10,980 bases of DNA from Candidatus Iainarchaeum sp. (lineage in GTDB: Archaea > Iainarchaeota > Iainarchaeia > Iainarchaeales > DTGL01). Shown here one piece after another: positions 6,312 through 10,980 of the stretch. Position numbers and translations under genes: made by a program. A model generated the notes under the pieces. The model was not told where the DNA came from, did no database searches, and saw nothing but the letters and a program-made list of their open reading frames with translations. The stretch is from positions 1 to 10,980 of the forward strand of contig JAGHBI010000007.1 of assembly GCA_021161055.1 (NCBI GenBank). Reading direction: 5' to 3'. Each line of letters opens with the position of its first letter. The stretch's first letter is position 1.

Positions 6312-6324
6312 TCAGGGTGAAAGC

Positions 6325-6504
6325 ATGAAGTTCGAGTTTAAGGGCAAAATAAGGATAAAGGGCGAATGGAAACCTTTCACTAGGGTTGTAGATGCAAAGA
6401 CAGAGCGATTTGCCAGGGAAAAGCTGCTAAGCCTTTTCGGTTCCGAGCATGGTGTTAAAAGAAGATTCATAGTTATTGATTCTATGCAAGAAGTAAAGGA
6501 GTGA
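6325..6504 (+). CDS. rpl18a: Large-subunit ribosomal protein L20a/L18a (LX, eL20)
   Basis: The 59-residue protein MKFEFKGKIRIKGEWKPFTR... matches archaeal LX: the EWKPFTR block, AREKLLSLFGSEHGVKR (family: hallmark GSKHGVKR) and a C-terminal IDSMQEV strand. It is a small beta-rich protein of the large subunit. The frame is open 30 nt further upstream into eif6, but the ATG at 6325 gives the family N-terminus and is preceded by GGGTGA ending 4 nt before it. It lies 13 nt after eif6 and 4 nt before pfdA. Confidence 0.93.
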   Translation: MKFEFKGKIRIKGEWKPFTRVVDAKTERFAREKLLSLFGSEHGVKRRFIVIDSMQEVKE

Positions 6505-6508
6505 TTTT

Positions 6509-6985
6509 ATGGCTAAGAAGAAAAAGGAGGCAAAGCCGAAACCAAAGGAAATAAAGCTCTCGTTTGATCAGCTGCTAGCAATGTATCAGCAGCAGCAGTA
6601 TTTGCTTGAATCCTTGGTATCGCAGGAAAAGCTCATCAATAATCTAATCAAGGAAGTGCAGGCAGCACAGGATGCTTTACACGAAATAAGGTCTGCGGAG
6701 AAAGATGCAAGTTTGCTTGTGCCTTTAGGCTCCGGGGTTTTTGCATACACAACGCTTGCTGACAACTCAGCAGTTAAGGTGGATATAGGTGGCAATGTTT
6801 TCGAGCGAATGCCGATATCAAAAGCGATTGAAAAGCTCGAGGATAGAAAGGCAAACCTCAGAAGAAATCTAAAGGAAGTAGCGCAGAAAAAGCAAAGAAC
6901 GCTGGCATCCGTTTCACAGCTTGAAAGGATAATTGTAGAGGCTAGAAAGAAGATGCGCGAGACCAAAGCGCAGGGCGTAGCATGA
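6509..6985 (+). CDS. pfdA: Prefoldin alpha subunit (GimC alpha)
   Basis: Prefoldin is a jellyfish-shaped hexamer (two alpha, four beta) that holds unfolded chains for the chaperonin. The 158-residue protein has two long coiled-coil helices (about 18-65 and 105-150) linked by the alpha-subunit hairpin block SLLVPLGSGVFAYTTLAD and VKVDIGGNVFERMPISKAIEKL, which form the body. This block identifies alpha rather than beta. A Lys-rich leader of about 15 residues precedes the first helix. GTGAT 3 nt before the ATG supports the start. No beta subunit is in the window. The position between L20a and FtsY is the common archaeal order. Confidence 0.93.
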   Translation: MAKKKKEAKPKPKEIKLSFDQLLAMYQQQQYLLESLVSQEKLINNLIKEVQAAQDALHEIRSAEKDASLLVPLGSGVFAYTTLADNSAVKVDIGGNVFERMPISKAIEKLEDRKANLRRNLKEVAQKKQRTLASVSQLERIIVEARKKMRETKAQGVA

Positions 6986-7004
6986 ATGTATTCAGTGTGA
7001 TATG

Positions 7005-7979
7005 ATGTTTTATGCGCTCCGGAGAAAGCTTAATGCTTTTGCAGAGAAGCTAGCCAGCAGAGCACAGCAAAGCGTTTCTGAAAAACGCGATATAAGCCCT
7101 GAGCTAAGGGCCCCAACGAAGATAAAGGCATTTTTTAAAAAAGAGATAAAGCTTAGGGAAGCGGATATAAAGGATTCTATTCTTGAATTAGAGCTTGCTT
7201 TGCTTGAAGCAGATGTCAACGAAGAAACCGCTAGGAAATTCTGCAAAGCAATAAAGCAGGCGCTTCTCAATAGAAGCATTCCCACTGACAACTTAAAGAA
7301 CTTTGTGAGGGAAACAATAAAGCAAACATTGAAGGAGCTTATGCAGACAGAGAGCATCGATATTATTGCTCTGGCACGTGAATCCGAAAAACCATTCAAG
7401 ATGCTTTTTTTAGGCCCCAATGGTGCTGGCAAAACAACCACAATGGCAAAGCTCGCTCATATGTTGCAGAAAGATGGCCTCACAACGATATTTGCTGCAA
7501 GCGACACGTTCAGAGCTGCATCGATAGAGCAGCTCGAAGAGCATGCAAAGAGGCTCAATATAAGAGTTATAAAGCATAAATACGGCTCTGACCCTGCTGC
7601 AGTTGCCTTTGATGCTGTCAATGCAGCGAAAGCTTCCAATGCAGACATTGTGATGATAGATACTGCAGGCAGACAGGAAACAAATAGAAATCTTATTGAG
7701 GAGCTCAGAAAGATTGCTCGCGTTGTAAATCCACACATTAAGATATTTGTTGGCGAAGCATTTGCAGGCAAGAATCTGGTTGAGCAGGCAAAGGAGTTCG
7801 ATAATGCTATAGGAATAGATGCATTCATAATAACAAAGCTTGATACAGATGCAAAAGGCGGCACAGTGCTAAGTCTGCTTTACGAGCTCAAGAAACCGAT
7901 TCTTTTTGTGGGCACAGGCCAGGCGTATACTGACTTAATGCCTTTCTCCTTGGATGAGATTATAGAAAGGATTGTATAA
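7005..7979 (+). CDS. ftsY: SRP receptor GTPase FtsY
   Basis: FtsY is the membrane-side receptor for signal recognition particle; it pairs with SRP54 and both hydrolyse GTP. The 324-residue protein has a short basic amphipathic start (residues 1-22) suited to membrane contact, a helical N domain to about 125, and a G domain with GPNGAGKTT (137-145), DTFRAAS, DTAGRQ (219-224), TKLD (277-280) and KGGTVLS, ending VGTGQAYTDLMPF. The Asn in GPNGAGK and the Asp-rich closing block distinguish it from SRP54. It lacks the long acidic N-terminal domain of bacterial FtsY, as usual in archaea. Two ATGs, 7002 and 7005, are in frame; 7005 has GTGAT at 3 nt, the spacing used by its neighbours. It closes the ribosomal cluster. 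Confidence 0.95.
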   Translation: MFYALRRKLNAFAEKLASRAQQSVSEKRDISPELRAPTKIKAFFKKEIKLREADIKDSILELELALLEADVNEETARKFCKAIKQALLNRSIPTDNLKNFVRETIKQTLKELMQTESIDIIALARESEKPFKMLFLGPNGAGKTTTMAKLAHMLQKDGLTTIFAASDTFRAASIEQLEEHAKRLNIRVIKHKYGSDPAAVAFDAVNAAKASNADIVMIDTAGRQETNRNLIEELRKIARVVNPHIKIFVGEAFAGKNLVEQAKEFDNAIGIDAFIITKLDTDAKGGTVLSLLYELKKPILFVGTGQAYTDLMPFSLDEIIERIV

Positions 7980-8003
7980 TTGGTTTTGCCTATTGCGAGC
8001 CTT

Positions 8004-8013
8004 CTTTTAATAT
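8004..8013 (+). promoter_or_regulatory. TATA-like box of srp54
   Basis: CTTTTAATAT is centred about 27 nt before the ATG at 8036. With no Shine-Dalgarno before that ATG, a leaderless transcript starting at or near the start codon is inferred. It suggests srp54 is transcribed separately from ftsY. Confidence 0.5.
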
Positions 8014-8035
8014 TTTGCATAATTTATATTTCAGT

Positions 8036-9364
8036 ATGCTCGGTTCCAAACTAAGAGATGCTATAGAAAGGCTGAGAAACGTTCGCATACTTGATGATGC
8101 TGCTTTGGAAGAATCAATTCGCGATATACAGCGAGCGCTCATAGCCAGTGATGTGGATGTTAACCTTGTTTTCAATCTGAGCGCGCAGCTGAGAGCTATT
8201 GCAAAGAAAAAACCACCGCGAGCGCTCACAAGAAAAGAATTTATAATCAAAAGCACCTATGAACTGCTTGCAAAGCTTCTTGGAGGCACACATAGGCCGC
8301 CTGAAAGGCCAAAAAGAATTCTGCTTCTGGGCCTTTTCGGTCAGGGCAAAACAACCACAGCAGCAAAGCTTGCAAAATGGTATAAAAAGCGTGGCCTGAG
8401 TACAGGCCTTATATGCGCCGATGTGCACAGGCCAGCTAGCTATGAACAGCTAAAGCAGCTTGCAGAGCAGGCAGGTATAGACTTCTTCGGAATGAAGGGG
8501 GAGAGCAACGCCAATAAGATTGTGGAAGCTGGTTTAAAAGCTCTGAAGAAAAAGGACCTTATTATTGTTGATTCTGCAGGCAGATCTGCTCTTGATGATG
8601 AGCTTATTGATGAACTGAAAGCTCTGAAGAAAACCTTTAAGCCGGATAATATATGGCTTGTTCTTAGTGCAGATATAGGCCAGCTCGCAAAAACCCAGGC
8701 AAAAGCATTCGGTAATGCTGTTGGCATTAATGGTATAATACTAACAAAGATGGATAGTTCCTCTAAAGGCGGGAGTGCGCTTGCTGCTTGCGCAGAAACC
8801 AGAGCGCCAGTATACTTTATAGGCACAGGCGAGAAGCTCGGTGATTTCGAGCATTTTGATGCGGAGCGCTATTTGAGCAGAATAATGGGCTATGGCGATC
8901 TGCAGGCTTTGCTCGAGAAGGCAAGCGAGCTTTCCATAGAAAGCCCAGCTGAACTGCTTGAGGGAGAATTCAATCTAAAGGTCTTCTATAAGCAGCTTGA
9001 GGCCACAATGAACTTAGGCCCTCTGGATAAGATCGCTGAGATGCTCGGGCTTAAAACAGCGCTTCCAAAGGAAGAGCTCGAAATTACGGAAGAAAAGTTG
9101 AAGCGCTTTAAAGTGATAATGGATTCGATGACAAAATACGAGCTCATGCATCCCGAGGCTATAGATAGTAGCAGAATAAGGCGCATCGCTAAAGGTAGTG
9201 GCTGTTCAGAAGCAAGCGTAAGGGAACTTCTTCGCAATTATAGGAAGATGAAACGCGTGTTTGAAAAGCTACAGAAGTTTGCAAAGAAAGGTTCGATTGA
9301 AAACATCGATATGGAGAAGCTGTTGAGGAAGTTTTCCGTAAAAAAGAAAAGAATGTTCAGGTAG
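8036..9364 (+). CDS. srp54: Signal recognition particle 54 kDa GTPase
   Basis: SRP54 binds signal sequences and SRP RNA and docks with FtsY. The 442-residue protein has an N domain (1-95), a G domain with the P-loop GLFGQGKTT (99-107), DVHRPAS, DSAGR (179-183), TKMD (237-240), SSKGGSALA and IGTGEKLGDFEHF, and a C-terminal M domain from about 312. The M domain includes the RNA-binding SSRIRRIAKGSG block (378-389) and a basic end. The frame is open 21 nt upstream, but ATG 8036 gives the family start MLGSKLRDAI and fits the TATA-like box. Two G-domain positions differ from the usual GLQGSGK and DTAGR. Length is typical for archaea. The prepilin peptidase follows after 22 nt. Confidence 0.95.
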   Translation: MLGSKLRDAIERLRNVRILDDAALEESIRDIQRALIASDVDVNLVFNLSAQLRAIAKKKPPRALTRKEFIIKSTYELLAKLLGGTHRPPERPKRILLLGLFGQGKTTTAAKLAKWYKKRGLSTGLICADVHRPASYEQLKQLAEQAGIDFFGMKGESNANKIVEAGLKALKKKDLIIVDSAGRSALDDELIDELKALKKTFKPDNIWLVLSADIGQLAKTQAKAFGNAVGINGIILTKMDSSSKGGSALAACAETRAPVYFIGTGEKLGDFEHFDAERYLSRIMGYGDLQALLEKASELSIESPAELLEGEFNLKVFYKQLEATMNLGPLDKIAEMLGLKTALPKEELEITEEKLKRFKVIMDSMTKYELMHPEAIDSSRIRRIAKGSGCSEASVRELLRNYRKMKRVFEKLQKFAKKGSIENIDMEKLLRKFSVKKKRMFR

Positions 9365-9386
9365 GCGTGCTGAATAAGGTGGTGCA

Positions 9387-10217
9387 ATGTTTGCTGAGGA
9401 TATAAGGCTTCTAATCCTTCTCATAGGCGCAGCAATATCAAGCTACACAGACCTTAAGGAAGGTCTCATCTATGATAAGGTGACCTATCCTATGATTGCC
9501 TTGGGTGTGCTGTTTATTTCCCTAGATTTGTTTTTTGAAAGAAACCTTTACTATCTTTTAATCCCTCTGGCAGTATTTTCCTTCTCCTACCTGCTCTATT
9601 TTTTGGGGAAGCTTGGTGGCGGCGATGTCAAGATATTCCTTGCAACAGCATTGCTTCTGCCATATTATAGAGGTCAGCCCTTTTTGCTGAGCGCATTGCT
9701 TGTTGCAGCACTCGCAAGCTCGCTTACTATTTCCGCTATTATGCTTTTCAAATTCTTTAGGATGAGCAAAAGACCAAAAATTGAGCTTACTGGGGATTTG
9801 CTGAGAAGCGTTGCTTTAGGCATAGTGATTCTTTTGTACTTTGTTGCATTGGCGTATTTAGGCACACTAAATACCTTTGCATTAATTATTTTTTCCATTC
9901 CACTCTTCTCCTCGCTTGTTTTCCTTGCATTCAGAAAGCAGATTCAGGAGTGCTTTTTCCTGCGCTGGCTAGGCATAGATGAACTCGAAGAGGATGAAAT
10001 AGTTGCCAAAGAGTTTCTTGATAAGGATGTTATTTCGAGGCTCGGTCTTTCGATAAGGGGCATAATCTCAGAGAAAGACAAGGAAAGATTGAAGAGCATG
10101 GGCATAGCAAAAGTACCTGTCTACCGCGACCTGCCACCTTTTGGTCCTTTCCTGCTCTTCGGAGTGGCTGTTTCAGCCTTTATGCCTGACCTTTTCCTCA
10201 GGCTTTTTGTAGCTTAA
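9387..10217 (+). CDS. Archaeal type IV prepilin / preflagellin peptidase (A24 family)
   Basis: These membrane aspartyl proteases cut the positively charged leader from archaellin and pilin-like precursors. The 276-residue protein is strongly hydrophobic, with about seven predicted membrane segments (near 6-21, 35-50, 54-74, 93-122, 140-158, 160-182, 252-272). Catalytic Asp candidates are D22 in SSYTDLKEG and D80 in GKLGGGDVK, the two family sites. Between the sixth and last segments lies a charged soluble stretch (about 185-245), then a final block beginning PPFGPFLLFG, as in FlaK/PibD-type enzymes. It could be FlaK, PibD or EppA; I cannot tell which, and no pilin or archaellin genes are in view. 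GGTGGTG just before the ATG supports the start. It is probably cotranscribed with srp54, and its tail overlaps rnp4 on the other strand by 20 nt. Confidence 0.88.
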   Translation: MFAEDIRLLILLIGAAISSYTDLKEGLIYDKVTYPMIALGVLFISLDLFFERNLYYLLIPLAVFSFSYLLYFLGKLGGGDVKIFLATALLLPYYRGQPFLLSALLVAALASSLTISAIMLFKFFRMSKRPKIELTGDLLRSVALGIVILLYFVALAYLGTLNTFALIIFSIPLFSSLVFLAFRKQIQECFFLRWLGIDELEEDEIVAKEFLDKDVISRLGLSIRGIISEKDKERLKSMGIAKVPVYRDLPPFGPFLLFGVAVSAFMPDLFLRLFVA

Positions 10218-10524
10218 TCAGATTTATTTTGCGCGTATAACCACAATTAAGGCATGTAACCTTTACAATATGTTTGGCTATCCTTATTTTTGAATTCATC
10301 CCTGCTTTGAGAAATGCGCCGCATTTCTTGCAGAACTTCCCCTTGAGCTCAGCAGGAACACTAACATTGCAGCGTTTTCCTATTTTGAGAGCAAGCTCAA
10401 CATAGCGTGCGCTCCTTTCAGGATGCTTTTCGAAGCTTTTTTCAGCTAGCTCAAACAACCTGTATATTCTTTCAAGTGCAATCTTCCTCACAACATCTTT
10501 CTTTCTCATCTTCCTTTTGGCCAT
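10198..10524 (-). CDS. rnp4: Ribonuclease P protein component 4 (Rpp21 / Rpr2 family)
   Basis: RNP4 is a zinc-binding protein subunit of archaeal RNase P, which removes tRNA 5' leaders. The 108-residue product is basic, with an N-terminal helical part containing the family block SARYVELALKIGKR and VPAELKGKFCKKCGAFL. Zinc ligands are C65, C68 (CKKCG) and C91, C94 (CLNCG). The frame is open 42 nt further upstream, but that part lies in the Nudix gene; the ATG at 10524 is preceded by GGTG at 5 nt and gives the family length. It overlaps the Nudix gene by 19 nt at its 5' end and the prepilin peptidase by 20 nt, convergently, at its 3' end. Cotranscription with the Nudix gene is likely. Confidence 0.92.
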   Translation of the reverse strand: MAKRKMRKKDVVRKIALERIYRLFELAEKSFEKHPERSARYVELALKIGKRCNVSVPAELKGKFCKKCGAFLKAGMNSKIRIAKHIVKVTCLNCGYTRKINLIKLQKA

Positions 10525-10980
10525 TTCTGCACCTTCATGCACCAGTAAAAAAGCTCCTTGAACCATGGCGTAAACTTTGCACGATTCTTTAACATACTGT
10601 TTATTTCCTCGAGCGAGAAAAAGCGACCAGCAAAGCTTTCCTCATTTTCTTTTATAGGTCCATCATAAATGCAGAACCACAGCTCGATGAGTTCGCGGTT
10701 GTGTTCCGGATAACACATCTTTGTTTCCAGGACCTTTTCAAGCCTTAGTATGCGCTCTTCTTTTATTCCAAGTTCTTCCTTCATTCCGCGTATTGCCGCT
10801 TCCCTAAAACTTTCATTGAGCCTTAAATGCTCACCCACATCTTCCCAATGTTCTGCATAGAACTCCCTGTTCCTTGCGCGCTTCTTCAAAAAAAGTTCTC
10901 CGCGAGGATTGAAAACCCAAACATGCACACCCTTATGCCACAAACCAGCATTATGTATGTAACTTCTCTTAGCAGTTCCC
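10506..10980 (-). CDS. Nudix hydrolase (IPP isomerase / YfcD-like), 5' end off the right edge
   Basis: Nudix enzymes hydrolyse or isomerise substrates with a diphosphate linked to another group. The visible 157 residues have the usual order: AGLWHKGVHVWVFN strand, ELFLKKRA, WEDVGEHL, then the Nudix box EHLRLNESFREAAIRGMKEELGI. The pattern GX5EX7REUXEEXGU is imperfect: the first Gly position is Glu and the Glu after Arg is Gly (RG), while the following Glu-Glu metal ligands are intact. A TTG at 10943 could be read as a start, but the frame stays open to the window end with family-like sequence (GTAKRSYIHNAGLWHKG), so the true start lies beyond 10980. HWEDVGEH and the WHKG block resemble the YfcD / IPP-isomerase-like group. 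Substrate is unknown. It is likely in an operon with rnp4. Confidence 0.85.
   Translation of the reverse strand, partial: GTAKRSYIHNAGLWHKGVHVWVFNPRGELFLKKRARNREFYAEHWEDVGEHLRLNESFREAAIRGMKEELGIKEERILRLEKVLETKMCYPEHNRELIELWFCIYDGPIKENEESFAGRFFSLEEINSMLKNRAKFTPWFKELFYWCMKVQKWPKGR

Noticed and set aside
10941..10943. TTG start for the Nudix gene
   Set aside because: The frame stays open to the window edge and the upstream residues match the family N-terminal block, so TTG is an internal Leu codon.

Overview
The window is archaeal. It carries archaeal/eukaryotic-type ribosomal proteins (S19e, L39e, L31e, L20a/L18a), aIF6, prefoldin alpha, a PDCD5-family protein, SRP54 with FtsY, RNase P component 4 and an archaeal A24 prepilin peptidase. 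Many starts follow a short GTGA(T) or GGTGA Shine-Dalgarno 3-5 nt upstream, while rtcA and srp54 have a TATA-like box centred about 26-27 nt before the ATG, as in leaderless archaeal transcripts. Coding density is high and genes are small. I cannot place the lineage from one window. Divergent core proteins with charged low-complexity tails would fit a DPANN-type archaeon, but this is a guess.

Layout. (1) 1-614: a hepT-mntA toxin-antitoxin pair; hepT is cut by the left edge. (2) 649-1689: rtcA, RNA 3'-phosphate cyclase, with its own promoter-like box. (3) 1829-3685: a 618-residue protein with an N-terminal coiled coil, a Pro/Glu/Lys repeat linker and a GH15-like alpha/alpha-barrel domain; it has no signal peptide. 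(4) 3686-4019: a 334-nt gap whose right end can fold into a long bulged hairpin followed at once by a GAAA-tetraloop hairpin and then the S19e ribosome-binding site. (5) 4020-7979: a tight cluster rps19e, pdcd5-like, rpl39e, rpl31e, eif6, rpl18a, pfdA, ftsY, in an order conserved in many archaea. (6) 8036-10217: srp54 with its own promoter-like box, then a prepilin peptidase. (7) Minus strand, 10980-10198: a Nudix hydrolase (running off the right edge) overlapping rnp4, which converges on and overlaps the prepilin peptidase tail.

The middle and right of the window form one coherent protein-biogenesis set. It covers ribosomal proteins, 60S-type subunit maturation/anti-association (aIF6), chaperoning of nascent chains (prefoldin), targeting to the membrane (SRP54 and its receptor FtsY) and processing of exported pilin-like precursors (prepilin peptidase). 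RNase P component 4 and RtcA add RNA processing.

The least explained items are the structured leader before S19e, the GH15-like fusion protein with an Ala where the family has a substrate-binding Asp, and the unusual G1 loop of SRP54. None of these proves a new system; the S19e leader is the best candidate for an undescribed element.
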